In this document: one piece after another, positions 1-8,982 of the stretch | Numbering within the stretch: the stretch's first letter is position 1 | How the letters are laid out: each line of letters begins with the position of its first letter | DNA from: Acinetobacter bohemicus ANC 3994 | GTDB taxonomy: Bacteria > Pseudomonadota > Gammaproteobacteria > Pseudomonadales > Moraxellaceae | NCBI RefSeq assembly: GCF_000367925.1 | Contig: NZ_KB849164.1 | Coordinates: 536,349 to 600,348, forward strand | Length of the DNA: 64,000 nt | Direction: 5' to 3' | Made by a program: the position numbers and the translations under genes | The notes under the pieces: generated by a model | The model's input: only the letters and a program-made list of their open reading frames with translations | Told to the model about the DNA's origin: nothing | Database searches by the model: none

Positions 1-83
1 ACCTCAAGTAACTCTAAAGGGTCTGTAATAAGGTCACTGAGTTGAGATTGCCAGTTTTGCTCTTGATACAAATAGTTTATCAT
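1..83 (-). CDS. epmB: EF-P lysine 2,3-aminomutase EpmB, N-terminal 27 codons only
   Basis: The leftward frame from the ATG at 83 runs off the window edge and reads MINYLYQEQNWQSQLSDLIT followed by DPLELLEV. The W-QL-D-TDP-ELL pattern matches the start of EpmB, the radical-SAM enzyme that makes beta-lysine for EF-P modification. It is divergent from efp, its substrate gene, across a 70-bp gap. The catalytic CxxxCxxC motif is outside the window, so the call rests on the N-terminus and context. Confidence 0.75.
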   Translation of the reverse strand, partial: MINYLYQEQNWQSQLSDLITDPLELLE

Positions 84-153
84 GCCGCATGTAAAAAATG
101 ATGCTAGTCTAGCATTAATAGATTTAAGTTAGTAAGTTTGGAGTGAGCCTTTC

Positions 154-723
154 ATGGCCAATTATTCGACAAATGATTTTAAAGCTGGCCTAAAGGTCAT
201 GCTTGATGGTAACCCATGTTCAATCATGGAAAATGAATATGTGAAACCTGGTAAAGGTCAAGCATTTAACCGTGTGAAATTACGTAATCTTAAAACGGGT
301 AAAGTTTTAGAAAAAACATTCAAATCCAATGAAACACTGGAAGGTGCAGACATTGTAGAAGTTGAAATGGATTACCTTTATAACGATGGCGAACTCTGGA
401 ACTTTATGGATCCAGTAAGCTTCGAACAAATCACAGCGGATAAAACTGCGATGGGCGATGCTGCTAAATGGTTGAAAGACGATTCAAACGAAAAATGTAC
501 TATTATGTTGTTCAATGGTATTCCATTGACAGTTAGTGCACCGAATTTTGTGGTCTTGAAAATCGTTGAAACTGATCCAGGTGTACGTGGTGATACTTCT
601 GGCGGTGGCGGTAAGCCTGCTAAACTCGAAACTGGTGCAGTTGTTCGTGTACCATTATTCGTACAGCAAGAAGAAAGCGTTCGTGTAGATACTCGTACAG
701 GCGATTATTTAGAGCGTGCATAA
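154..723 (+). CDS. efp: Translation elongation factor P
   Basis: The 189-aa protein has the three beta-barrel domains and usual length of bacterial EF-P. It binds between the P and E sites of ribosomes stalled at polyproline and stimulates peptide bond formation. The loop PGKGQA puts the modifiable lysine at K34, the residue beta-lysylated by EpmA with EpmB help, which fits the divergent epmB. The C-terminal RVDTRTGDYLERA signature is intact. A GGAG Shine-Dalgarno lies about 10 nt before the ATG. The gene is monocistronic, with a terminator right behind it. Confidence 0.97.
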   Translation: MANYSTNDFKAGLKVMLDGNPCSIMENEYVKPGKGQAFNRVKLRNLKTGKVLEKTFKSNETLEGADIVEVEMDYLYNDGELWNFMDPVSFEQITADKTAMGDAAKWLKDDSNEKCTIMLFNGIPLTVSAPNFVVLKIVETDPGVRGDTSGGGGKPAKLETGAVVRVPLFVQQEESVRVDTRTGDYLERA

Positions 724-747
724 TGGTTTAAAAATAGACTATTATCG

Positions 748-777
748 AAAGGGATGATGAAAATCGTCCCTTTTTTT
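748..777 (+). terminator. Intrinsic terminator of efp
   Basis: Arms AAAGGGATGAT and ATCGTCCCTTT (one G-U pair) around a GAAA tetraloop are followed by a T run. Confidence 0.85.
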
Positions 778-895
778 ATGCCAGAAGATTAAATGAAAAA
801 TAAAACATAAGGAGTGCCATCACAAAGGAGCAAACAGCAGTAAGCCGAACAATAAAAATGAACGCTGATTTATGCAGAATAGATGAGGGATTGAC

Positions 896-2989
896 ATGGA
901 AACGACTCAACCGAAGTTATCAATAACTTCAAAAATAGTATGGCTTTTAGTCGCAGTTTTAGGTGCAGTATCATTTGGGACGCTTGCACTGAGCAGAGGT
1001 GAGCATGTAAATGCAGTTTGGCTGGTTTTAGCCGCCATTTGTATATATAGCATTGCTTATCGTTTCTATAGTTTATTTATTGCGAATAAAGTTTTTGAAC
1101 TTAATGCCAGACGCTTAACACCCGCACATCGTTTAGCCGATGGCTTAGATTATGTTCCGACCAATAAATATGTTTTGTTTGGACATCATTTTGCAGCAAT
1201 TGCTGGTGCAGGACCGTTAGTGGGTCCTATTCTAGCCGCACAAATGGGATATTTGCCCGGAACCATTTGGTTGTTGGTCGGTGTGGTCCTTGCTGGCGCT
1301 GTACAAGACTTTCTAGTGTTGTTTATTTCAACCCGTCGTGATGGGCGTTCATTAGGTGAAATGGCGAAGCAGGAATTAGGTTCCTTTGCCGGAATTGTTG
1401 TCATGCTGGGTGCATTAGGTGTGATGATAATTATTCTTGCCGTATTAGCACTGGTGGTTGTAAAAGCACTCGCACATAGTCCTTGGGGCGTATTTAGTAT
1501 TGCGGCAACCATTCCGATTGCATTGTTCATGGGCGTATATATGCGTTATATCCGTCCAGGCAAAATTGCAGAAGTCTCGCTTATTGGTTTTGTACTGATG
1601 ATGGCGGGGATTGTTTATGGTGGAAATATTGCAGCCGATCCGTATTGGGGACCTGTGTTTACGCTCACTGGAACGCAATTGACATGGTGTTTGATTGGTT
1701 ACGGCTTTATTGCTTCAGTATTACCTGTGTGGTTATTGCTTGCGCCACGTGATTACTTATCGACATTCTTGAAGATTGGTGTGATTGCAGGTTTAGCGGT
1801 GGGTATTATGGTGGCATTACCAGAAATGAAAATGCCTGCTGTCACGCATTTTATTGATGGTACGGGCCCTGTTTTTGCCGGATCGATGTTCCCGTTCTTA
1901 TTTATTACGATTGCGTGTGGTGCAATTTCAGGCTTCCATGCTTTGGTTTCTTCAGGAACTACACCCAAACTGGTCAATAACGAAGTGGATATTCGTATGA
2001 TTGGTTATGGTGGTATGTTGGTGGAGTCTTTCGTTGCTGTCATGGCGATGATTTGTGCCACTATTTTAGAGCCAGGGGTTTATTTCGCAATTAATGCCCC
2101 TGCGGCAGTTTTGGGTACAACGGTTGAAAGTGCAGCTGAAGCTGTTCGTACTTTAGGCTTTGTGGTAACACCTGAAGCCCTGACTCTACTTGCTCAAGAA
2201 GTGGGTGAAAGCACAATTTTATCACGTACGGGTGGTGCTCCAACATTTGCGATTGGGATGGCACATATTATTACGGAAATTTTTAATAACCGTTCAATGA
2301 TGGCGTTCTGGTATCACTTTGCGATTTTATTCGAAGCATTATTTATTTTAACCGCAGTCGATGCGGGTACGCGTGCGTGCCGTTTCATGGTGCAAGACAC
2401 CGTGGGTATCGTGATTCCTGCGTTGAAACAATCGCACAATTTCTTTGGTAATATGATTGGTACTGCTGTCGCTGTATCGGGATGGGGCTTCTTTGTTTAT
2501 CAAGGTGTGATTGACCCACTGGGTGGTATCAATAGCTTATGGCCTCTATTTGGTATTGGTAACCAAATGCTTGCTGCAATGGCGCTAATTTTGGGTACGG
2601 TCATCCTATTCAAGATGAAGAAAGAAAAATATGTTTGGATCACTATTTTCCCAACTATTTTCTTATTTATTACCTGTATGACGGCAGGTTGGCAAAAAAT
2701 CTTCCATGAAAACCCAAAAATTGGTTTCTTGGCACAAGCCAACCGATTCTCTGATGCGATTGCGCGTAATGAAATTTTAAAACCAGCCAAAGACATTGCC
2801 GAAATGCAAACCATTGTGTTCTCTAATCAAATCAATGCCGTACTTTGTGGTTTCTTTATGATTGTGGCAATTGTGATGTTGTTTGCTGCAATTGGTGTGA
2901 TTCGCCGTGCCTTGGCAGATCCTAATCCAAGCGTGCATGAATCAGAAGCTATTTACAGTGATGAAATTTCAACAGGAGAGGTGAAATGA
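896..2989 (+). CDS. cstA: CstA/BtsT-family carbon starvation protein (probable pyruvate or peptide transporter)
   Basis: The 697-aa inner-membrane protein has many hydrophobic helices and the family blocks HHFAAIAGAGPLVGPILAAQ (about residues 97-116) and GAISGFHALVSSGTTPK (about 341-357). The family takes up pyruvate (BtsT) or peptides and pyruvate (CstA) during nutrient limitation; sequence alone does not say which. A GAGGGA ribosome-binding site precedes the ATG. The stop overlaps the next start (ATGA), the usual CstA-YbdD arrangement. Length is typical for the family. Confidence 0.93.
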   Translation: METTQPKLSITSKIVWLLVAVLGAVSFGTLALSRGEHVNAVWLVLAAICIYSIAYRFYSLFIANKVFELNARRLTPAHRLADGLDYVPTNKYVLFGHHFAAIAGAGPLVGPILAAQMGYLPGTIWLLVGVVLAGAVQDFLVLFISTRRDGRSLGEMAKQELGSFAGIVVMLGALGVMIIILAVLALVVVKALAHSPWGVFSIAATIPIALFMGVYMRYIRPGKIAEVSLIGFVLMMAGIVYGGNIAADPYWGPVFTLTGTQLTWCLIGYGFIASVLPVWLLLAPRDYLSTFLKIGVIAGLAVGIMVALPEMKMPAVTHFIDGTGPVFAGSMFPFLFITIACGAISGFHALVSSGTTPKLVNNEVDIRMIGYGGMLVESFVAVMAMICATILEPGVYFAINAPAAVLGTTVESAAEAVRTLGFVVTPEALTLLAQEVGESTILSRTGGAPTFAIGMAHIITEIFNNRSMMAFWYHFAILFEALFILTAVDAGTRACRFMVQDTVGIVIPALKQSHNFFGNMIGTAVAVSGWGFFVYQGVIDPLGGINSLWPLFGIGNQMLAAMALILGTVILFKMKKEKYVWITIFPTIFLFITCMTAGWQKIFHENPKIGFLAQANRFSDAIARNEILKPAKDIAEMQTIVFSNQINAVLCGFFMIVAIVMLFAAIGVIRRALADPNPSVHESEAIYSDEISTGEVK

Positions 2990-3288
2990 GTCTAAAAGAT
3001 CAAATTCGCCAAAAACTGGCTTTGGGGAAAATTATTAAATTTACTGTGCTTGCACAGCCCAAAAAATTATTAATGTTAAATGGCATCAAAACAATTCAAA
3101 TGATTTGGCAGCGTCTACAGCAAAGTTTTCGCTTGATGGTGGGCGTGCCTGATTATCAGACCTATTTAGAGCATATGAAAAAGAATCATGCTGATTTAGT
3201 GCCCATGGATGCCAAAACATTTTACCGTTACTGTGTCGATGCACGTTATCCAAGTGCGAATGGTGGCCTGAAGAAGTGTCCTTGTTAG
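2986..3288 (+). CDS. YbdD/YjiX-family small protein (DUF466)
   Basis: This 100-aa, basic, cytoplasmic protein has the family pattern VGVPDYxxYxxHMxxxHP-like region, FYRYCVDARY, and a cysteine-containing C-terminus (KKCPC). Family members always sit behind cstA/btsT genes and are thought to be needed for transporter function. The start overlaps the cstA stop by 4 nt, so translational coupling is likely. A strong terminator follows. Confidence 0.9.
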   Translation: MSLKDQIRQKLALGKIIKFTVLAQPKKLLMLNGIKTIQMIWQRLQQSFRLMVGVPDYQTYLEHMKKNHADLVPMDAKTFYRYCVDARYPSANGGLKKCPC

Positions 3289-3335
3289 TTTTGAACCCGT
3301 GTTTGTCAGAAATCTTTTGATTTCTTTGGAAAAAT

Positions 3336-3373
3336 AAAAAAACGGTGTATGTTACTCATGCACCGTTTTTTTA
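3336..3373 (+). terminator. Strong bidirectional terminator after the cstA operon
   Basis: Arms AAAAAACGGTGTATG and CATGCACCGTTTTTT (one wobble) flank the loop TTACT. The A and T tracts on both sides make it work in either direction. It ends only 15 nt before the moxR start. Confidence 0.9.
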
Positions 3374-3387
3374 TTGGGGACAAGAGT

Positions 3388-4350
3388 GTGATTTGGGGGA
3401 CGAATAAAGTTCAAAAACAAGAACTCACGCATGAACAGCTAGAACTGAATCATCAAGTTGCATCTTATGCTTTAAAGATTGAAACATTTTTAACTCAAAT
3501 TAATCGCATTATTTTAGATAAAGAAAATCAAACTAAATTGGCTTTGAGTTGTTTGTTGGCAGGTGGGCATGTGTTGTTTGAAGATTTGCCAGGGTTAGGA
3601 AAAACGACATTGTCGAGTGCCTTATCACATCTTACTGGGCTTAAATTTCAGCGGATTCAGTTTACCAATGACATGCTGGCAAGTGATGTAATTGGTGTAA
3701 ATATGTTTAATCAAAAAGAACATCAGTTCACGTTTAAACAAGGTCCAATCTTCACCCAAATATTATTGGCCGATGAAATTAACCGTTGTAGTCCAAAAAC
3801 GCAAAGTGCTTTACTTGAAGCGATGGAAGAGGGCTTAGTGACTGTGGATGGTGTGCGTTATCCATTACCACAACCTTTTTGGGTCATTGCCACACAAAAT
3901 CCACTGTTTCAAAGTGGTACTTATACGTTGCCAGAATCGCAGCTCGATCGCTTTTTAATGCGTTTGTCGTTGGGCTATCCATCACGTTCAGCAGAAAAAC
4001 TACTGTTACAACAAAATTCACGTTATGCCTTAATTTCAACACTCAAGCATGTGTTTAATGAGCAAGAAATTTTAGCGATGCAACAATTGGTTAATCAGGT
4101 GCATATGGCCGATACTGTGTTGGAATATCTGCTCAATCTTGCCGATGAAACCCGTAAGAAACAGCACGGATTATCGACCCGAGGTTTATTGGCCTTGAAA
4201 AAAGCCGCACAAGCCTTTGCCTTTATTCAGCAACGTAGCTTTGTGACGCCAGATGATGTACAGGCGGTATTTGTTGCTGTGGTTGCCCATCGTATTGGCT
4301 TGAGTGAAGCTGAAGCCATGCAGTTGATGCAGCAAGTGCATATTAGCTAA
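3388..4350 (+). CDS. MoxR-family AAA+ ATPase
   Basis: The family are chaperone-like ATPases that act with a DUF58 protein and a transglutaminase-like membrane protein, here the next two genes. Walker A is GLGKTT, Walker B LLADEINR, sensor 1 ATQNP, and a conserved arginine block follows (LPESQLDRF). I chose GTG at 3388 (320 aa) because GGGGA lies 7 nt upstream. The longer frame from ATG 3349 would begin inside the terminator hairpin. No clear promoter fits between the terminator and this start. Confidence 0.88.
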   Translation: MIWGTNKVQKQELTHEQLELNHQVASYALKIETFLTQINRIILDKENQTKLALSCLLAGGHVLFEDLPGLGKTTLSSALSHLTGLKFQRIQFTNDMLASDVIGVNMFNQKEHQFTFKQGPIFTQILLADEINRCSPKTQSALLEAMEEGLVTVDGVRYPLPQPFWVIATQNPLFQSGTYTLPESQLDRFLMRLSLGYPSRSAEKLLLQQNSRYALISTLKHVFNEQEILAMQQLVNQVHMADTVLEYLLNLADETRKKQHGLSTRGLLALKKAAQAFAFIQQRSFVTPDDVQAVFVAVVAHRIGLSEAEAMQLMQQVHIS

Positions 4351-4362
4351 AGGAAGATCACT

Positions 4363-5268
4363 TTGAGCAAGCCTTGGCAAAAATGGTTGGCGGCACGTTT
4401 TCAATTTGAAAAAGTCAAACAACTCTCGCAAAAAGACGTTCTGATTTTTATCTATCAACAGGGTTATCTGTATTTGGTATTGATCTTGATTACGTTTATT
4501 GCAGGAGTGAATTATGCCAATAACTTGATTTTGGGTTTTTGCTTTCTCATTAGTGCCATTTTATGTATTAGTTTTTATTTAACTTTTAAACAATTACATG
4601 ATTTAAGTATTGAAGTCTCTGTTGCTGAAATAGGGCAGGTTGGCAAGAGTGTTGAATTGCAATTACATTTTCAACAAGCGCAAAAGCACGCACGCTATTT
4701 ATGGATTAAAACTGATCAGCATTTAGAAAAAGTCCTGATTTCAGAACTCAAAGATAAAATCACGCTTGCTTTTTTGCCTGAAAAAAGAGGGAAGTTTCAC
4801 TATCCAACCTTACAAATTTATTCAGTTTATCCCTTTGGGTTGGTTCGGGCATGGACTTATTGTTATTTAAAAGAGCATGCTTGGATTGCACCCAAAGCTG
4901 CATTTTATAGTGCTGAAAATAAACAGCATAAGCATAATTTTGAACCTGATATGGATGAATTTCGTGAATTGCGTAATTTCCAGTTGGGGGATGCCTTACA
5001 AGCGGTGTCATGGAAGCAAGCCGCACGTGGGCAAGGCTTATATATCAAGGTATTTGAACAGCATAATGATCAAAGCAATATTGAAATTCATTATGCCAAT
5101 ATGCCCAGTACAGAACATGAAGAAAAGCTGAATTTAATGATGGGATTGATTGAACAATGTGAGCAGATGCAATGTGATTATGCGGTGTTTTTACCACAAG
5201 CTGAATTATCTGTAGGCATGGGCGAAAATCAGTTAAGACAAGCAAAAAAACTTTTGGCACAGGCTTAA
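4363..5268 (+). CDS. DUF58 domain-containing protein
   Basis: This 301-aa protein starts at TTG behind AAAGGAAG, 12 nt after moxR. Two adjacent hydrophobic helices (about residues 30-70) anchor it in the inner membrane. The DUF58 core is marked by DEFRELRNFQLGDALQAVSWK (about 195-215, shown in part: GDALQAVSWK). DUF58 proteins pair with MoxR ATPases. The operon is widespread and thought to act at the envelope, but the substrate is unknown. Confidence 0.85.
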   Translation: MSKPWQKWLAARFQFEKVKQLSQKDVLIFIYQQGYLYLVLILITFIAGVNYANNLILGFCFLISAILCISFYLTFKQLHDLSIEVSVAEIGQVGKSVELQLHFQQAQKHARYLWIKTDQHLEKVLISELKDKITLAFLPEKRGKFHYPTLQIYSVYPFGLVRAWTYCYLKEHAWIAPKAAFYSAENKQHKHNFEPDMDEFRELRNFQLGDALQAVSWKQAARGQGLYIKVFEQHNDQSNIEIHYANMPSTEHEEKLNLMMGLIEQCEQMQCDYAVFLPQAELSVGMGENQLRQAKKLLAQA

Positions 5269-5271
5269 ATC

Positions 5272-7284
5272 ATGATCCATGCTGATATTAGAACATCGAT
5301 TTTAATCACAATGGGATTGGTCTTCATTGCACAGGTATTTTTTAATCCTGTTTTATTAAGTGCTATTTTTGCGCTGATTCTGCTTTGTTTATTTTTTAGT
5401 TTAAAAGATCAGAGCAAAGCCATTGCTAAGATGTGGACATTTGCACTGACCATTTTAGCTTTAGGCACGATTTATTTTAGTTATCAAAGTTTTTTGGGGA
5501 TTGAAGCAGGTGTTGCTGTTTTATCGACTTTCTTGTTTGCAAAGGCTTTAGAAACAAAAAATAATCGCGATGTTATTGTTTTGTTTAATTTTGCTTTATT
5601 TGTGAGTGCAAGTTCCTTTTTATATAGCCAATCCATCTGGATGGCGCTGATAATTGTACTGTGTTTATTAAGTTGTTTAATTGGACTTTATCGCCTACAA
5701 ACCAGTGAGTTTAAATCATTAGAAAATCAATCGACAGCATTAAAAACTGATGCAAAACATGTGGCTAGATTTTTAATTTTGGCTTTGCCTTTTTTTATTT
5801 TACTGTTTGTATTTTTTCCACGCTTACCACCACTTTGGCATATTCCAATTCCAGAACAAAAAAGTGTCACGGGGATGAGCGATAGCATGTCACCCGGTGA
5901 TATTGCTCAGCTTTCACAATCCACAAGTTTGGCTTTTCGAATCATTGGTAATATGGACCAACTTCCGTCACGCAATGAATTGTATTGGCGCGCGATGGTT
6001 CTAGATCAATATGATGGAAAAACATGGACCAGCAGTTTTATCAATCAACAGTCCATTTTAGCAAATACGTTCTCTGAAAAATCAAAACGTGGTTTTGATT
6101 ATCAATACTTGGCTGCTGATGCACGAGTGATGTGGGTGATGGGCTTGGAAAAGTCAATTCCACTCGAAACAGAGTACCAATTAAAACAAGACTGGGGTAT
6201 TACGCCAGTTCGTCAAATTTTGCGTAATCAACCGGTTAAATTGCATTGGTTGGGTAATACTGAGTTACCAGAGTCCGCCTTATTTAAATCGAATCTATTG
6301 AAAAAAATGAATACCCAAATGCCAGAAGCATTGGATGAAAAATCACGTCAATTTGCATTAGAAATGTTTACACAAAGTGGTCAGCAACCCGATCGATATG
6401 TGCGCAATATTTTGCAGTGGTATAAGGAAAATGGCTTTGTATATACATTGTCACCCGGTTTATTAGGGGGGAATCGCATCGACGAATTTTTATTTCAATC
6501 TCGACAGGGCTTTTGTGAGCATTATGCTTCGAGTTTTACCATGCTAATGCGTTATGTTGGGATTCCTGCACGCGTTGTCATTGGTTATCAGGGCGGGCAG
6601 CTTGCACCCGATCAAGCGAGTTGGGAAGTTCGTCAGCTTGATGCACATGCATGGACAGAAGTGCAATTGCATGGAAAATGGCAACGCATTGATCCCACAG
6701 CGATGATTGCTCCGCAACGGATTGATGGGGGTATGCAAAATTATATTGAAAATGATCGTAGTATTTTAGGCAATAAAGAGCAAAAATGGAAATATCAACG
6801 ATTTACTATGTTGAAAAATTTACATATTTTGAGTGACTATGCAAGTTATCAATGGCAAAGTAAAGTCCTAGGATATACTGCTGAAAAGCAGCAAAGTTGG
6901 TTGTCAAAATTAGGTTTGCATTCTGCTTATGCGAGTGCACTGGTCTTGTTATCAAGTATTGTGGCAGTAATTATTCTTTATTTTGTTTGGATTTATTATC
7001 GTAACAGACACCATGTTTCTGCATATGAGCAAGCGATTCAACAATTTTCTAAGCAATTGCAACAAAATTTACGTAAGCAACCCGCTGAAACTTTTTATAT
7101 GTGGATGCATCGTTTGGCGGAATGGGTTGAAAAAGATCAACAACCGATCTTTATACAAACAGCGGAATATTATCAACAGCAACGGTTTTCATGCGAATTT
7201 AATGATCAACAAGCAATGAAATTTAAAGCGATGCTTAAAACTTGTGCATCTGCTTTAAAAAACAATAGAAAGCCCTTGTCTTAG
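5272..7284 (+). CDS. TgpA-like transglutaminase-domain membrane protein (DUF3488)
   Basis: The 670-aa protein has about five N-terminal membrane helices (residues 5-190), a periplasmic transglutaminase-like core, one more helix near 545-565, and a C-terminal DUF4129-like tail. The triad is visible as C415 (GFCEHYASSF), H459 (DAHAWTEV) and D474 (RIDPTA), with standard spacing. Pseudomonas TgpA is an essential periplasmic transglutaminase of the same architecture. It sits 3 nt after the DUF58 gene as the last gene of the MoxR operon. Confidence 0.88.
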   Translation: MIHADIRTSILITMGLVFIAQVFFNPVLLSAIFALILLCLFFSLKDQSKAIAKMWTFALTILALGTIYFSYQSFLGIEAGVAVLSTFLFAKALETKNNRDVIVLFNFALFVSASSFLYSQSIWMALIIVLCLLSCLIGLYRLQTSEFKSLENQSTALKTDAKHVARFLILALPFFILLFVFFPRLPPLWHIPIPEQKSVTGMSDSMSPGDIAQLSQSTSLAFRIIGNMDQLPSRNELYWRAMVLDQYDGKTWTSSFINQQSILANTFSEKSKRGFDYQYLAADARVMWVMGLEKSIPLETEYQLKQDWGITPVRQILRNQPVKLHWLGNTELPESALFKSNLLKKMNTQMPEALDEKSRQFALEMFTQSGQQPDRYVRNILQWYKENGFVYTLSPGLLGGNRIDEFLFQSRQGFCEHYASSFTMLMRYVGIPARVVIGYQGGQLAPDQASWEVRQLDAHAWTEVQLHGKWQRIDPTAMIAPQRIDGGMQNYIENDRSILGNKEQKWKYQRFTMLKNLHILSDYASYQWQSKVLGYTAEKQQSWLSKLGLHSAYASALVLLSSIVAVIILYFVWIYYRNRHHVSAYEQAIQQFSKQLQQNLRKQPAETFYMWMHRLAEWVEKDQQPIFIQTAEYYQQQRFSCEFNDQQAMKFKAMLKTCASALKNNRKPLS

Positions 7285-7315
7285 AAAATAAAAGTGAATA
7301 TGATTCACAACACTT

Positions 7316-7392
7316 AGGTGTATAGCTCAGTTGGTTAGAGCGCTACGTTGACATCGTAGAGGTCAGCAGTTCGAGTCTGCTTATACCTACCA
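7316..7392 (+). tRNA. tRNA-Val(GAC)
   Basis: A 77-nt cloverleaf: acceptor AGGTGTA pairs with TATACCT, the D stem is GCTC/GAGC, the anticodon stem CTACG/CGTAG with loop TTGACAT (anticodon GAC), and the T stem AGCAG/CTGCT. CCA is encoded. The 3' 45 nt are repeated at 44986-45030, so this is the prophage integration site. The phage restores an intact tRNA. Confidence 0.97.
7348..7392 (+). repeat. attL core (45 bp, inside tRNA-Val)
   Basis: Identical to 44986-45030, running from the anticodon loop (TTGACATCG) to the CCA end. The sequence diverges immediately on both sides. Confidence 0.95.
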
Positions 7393-7404
7393 GATATAAA
7401 TCAA

Positions 7405-7444
7405 AGACTTATAAGCTAATCAAATGCTTATAGGTCTTTTTTTT
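7405..7444 (+). terminator. Terminator behind tRNA-Val, supplied by the phage
   Basis: Arms AGACTTATAAGC and GCTTATAGGTCT (one G-U) are followed by eight T. It lies just inside the prophage. The chromosomal terminator that once followed this tRNA is probably the hairpin at 45056-45083, beyond attR. Confidence 0.8.
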
Positions 7445-7495
7445 GCTTATTTGTCGCATTTTATATTGTGTCAGACTTGGCTAACTTGGTGAAAA

Positions 7496-8557
7496 ATGGC
7501 AGTATTTCTTAGCCATCTGCGACTAGTTTGCGACAAAATGAAATTACCAGTACCTAGAAAAAGAGGTGAGACATATACAATTACTGTCTCATATCAAAGT
7601 AAAAGATATTACTGTACCCGTGATACGGCCAAAGAATGTGAGCAATGGGCTGCACTTAAATTATTAGAATTAAAAACACAAACTAGAATTGAAAATGGAG
7701 AGGTTAAACCTAAATTTTCTTTTAGAGATTTAAACAATAAATATTATGAGAGCGTTGGCCAATGGAAGGAATCTAAATCATCACGTGCTTGGATCAAAGG
7801 TCAGCACAACAATTTTGAGAGTAAATTTGGTGCATTGGCACAAAAATCTATTTATGACATCACTCCGAAAGATTTAACAAATTGGCGCAACAAAAGACTT
7901 CAACAAGTGGGTGAGAATACAGTTCTAAAAGAAATTTCTCATTACAGTGCAATGTTTACTTATGCACAAAAAGAGCTTTTCATTTTGAATGAAAATGCTT
8001 GGATGCAAATGACGAAGCCCAAAAAACCTAAAGCACGTTCACGTCGTATTCATATATCTGAAATTGAACTAATACTTAAAGCATTAAGTTATGAGATGGG
8101 GCAAGTACCAGTTTTGCCGCAGCATTATGTTGCTTGGGGCTTTCTGTTTGCTATTGAAACGGCAATGCGTCGTGGTGAAATCCTTTCAATGGAAAGGAAA
8201 GATATTTTTGATGGGTATGTTCATTTACCTAAAACTAAGAATGGAGATCCGCGTATTGTTCCATTGTCTGAAGAAGCAAAAGAATTATTGAAACTGATTA
8301 AGCATGAAGGGCGTAGAATTATACCGCAGTCAGAAAATGCCTTTCGGTTAATGTGGGAAAAAAGGAAAACTGCCGTGGGTCTGAATAATTTACATTTTCA
8401 CGATACAAGGCATGAAGCCATTACACGTATGGTTCGAGTTAGAAAATTACCCGTTGAGGTTCTGGCTAAAATTACTGGTCACAAAAAAATTGATGTACTT
8501 GTGAATACTTATTACAACCCGAATGCAGATGATTTAGTTGCAGCTTTTAATGGATAG
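7496..8557 (+). CDS. int: Phage tyrosine integrase
   Basis: The 353-aa tyrosine recombinase has an N-terminal arm/core-binding part (about residues 20-175) and a catalytic domain. Catalytic residues are R225 (TAMRRGEIL), K248 (KTKNG), H302 and R305 (HDTRHEA), H329 (TGHKK), and Y339 or Y340 (NTYYNP). It sits 104 bp inside attL, so it should integrate and excise the element at tRNA-Val. ATG 7496 has a weak GGTGA nearby; ATG 7538 (MKLPVPRKRG) is an equally possible start. Confidence 0.93.
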   Translation: MAVFLSHLRLVCDKMKLPVPRKRGETYTITVSYQSKRYYCTRDTAKECEQWAALKLLELKTQTRIENGEVKPKFSFRDLNNKYYESVGQWKESKSSRAWIKGQHNNFESKFGALAQKSIYDITPKDLTNWRNKRLQQVGENTVLKEISHYSAMFTYAQKELFILNENAWMQMTKPKKPKARSRRIHISEIELILKALSYEMGQVPVLPQHYVAWGFLFAIETAMRRGEILSMERKDIFDGYVHLPKTKNGDPRIVPLSEEAKELLKLIKHEGRRIIPQSENAFRLMWEKRKTAVGLNNLHFHDTRHEAITRMVRVRKLPVEVLAKITGHKKIDVLVNTYYNPNADDLVAAFNG

Positions 8558-8560
8558 AAA

Positions 8561-8587
8561 TAAGCCCACTTTATAGTGGGCATTTTG
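8561..8587. terminator. Terminator between int and the leftward early genes
   Basis: Arms GCCCACT and AGTGGGC with loop TTAT are followed by ATTTTG. It separates convergent genes. Confidence 0.7.
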
Positions 8588-8869
8588 TTAGTTTTTACGT
8601 CTTGATCCACGTCTGAATTTAGGATTTCTGAGAAGGGCATCGGCAGCATCGGGATCGTACATATGTTTGCCGTTGCTCCCTTGGTTGATAGATATACATT
8701 TGGTTCTTATTGTTTCGTCAGAATACCCGTATTTGGCAACAAGTTCGGAAACCGATACTAATTTACGTTTTTCAAGTTTAAGAGCCGTCACAGTACCACC
8801 AAGAAGAATTTGACCAAGAACAATTTGAGGTGCAGAGTCAGCTTCAATTGTTACGATGAATTCAGCCAT
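8588..8869 (-). CDS. Small DNA-binding protein, excisionase-like
   Basis: A 93-aa basic protein. Residues about 36-75 (LVSVSELVAKYGYSDETIRT) look like a winged-helix or MerR/excisionase DNA-binding motif, and the tail is RRGSRRKN. GAGGAG precedes the ATG. Position beside int and opposite orientation suit an excisionase or cox-type directionality factor. This is inferred from motif and place, not a family match. The start overlaps the end of a 23-codon frame upstream. Confidence 0.5.
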   Translation of the reverse strand: MAEFIVTIEADSAPQIVLGQILLGGTVTALKLEKRKLVSVSELVAKYGYSDETIRTKCISINQGSNGKHMYDPDAADALLRNPKFRRGSRRKN

Positions 8870-8933
8870 TAAGTTTAGCTCCTCTAAATTTAGTCGTCGG
8901 ATGTTGTAGTTCTACGTTAGGATCGTGTTGCAT
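8862..8933 (-). CDS. Possible 23-aa leader peptide
   Basis: Frame MQHDPNVELQHPTTKFRGAK LNG has a good ribosome-binding site (CAGGAG, 8 nt before ATG). Its TGA lies inside the start of the next gene, so the two could be translationally coupled. Not recognised. It could be a real micro-gene or chance. Confidence 0.35.
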   Translation of the reverse strand: MQHDPNVELQHPTTKFRGAKLNG

Positions 8934-8982
8934 AGTTTTCGTCTCCTGATTTAGTGATAGCTTCTATTTGTTCACTTAAAAA

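Noticed and set aside
1186..1977. Several minus-strand frames inside cstA
   Set aside because: Antisense shadows of a strongly conserved transporter gene.
3349..3387. Upstream ATG for the MoxR gene
   Set aside because: It lies in the loop and arm of a strong terminator hairpin and has no ribosome-binding site; GTG 3388 has one.
4186..5260. Overlapping alternative frames in the MoxR/DUF58 genes
   Set aside because: They overlap strongly conserved coding sequence in another frame and lack starts with ribosome-binding sites.
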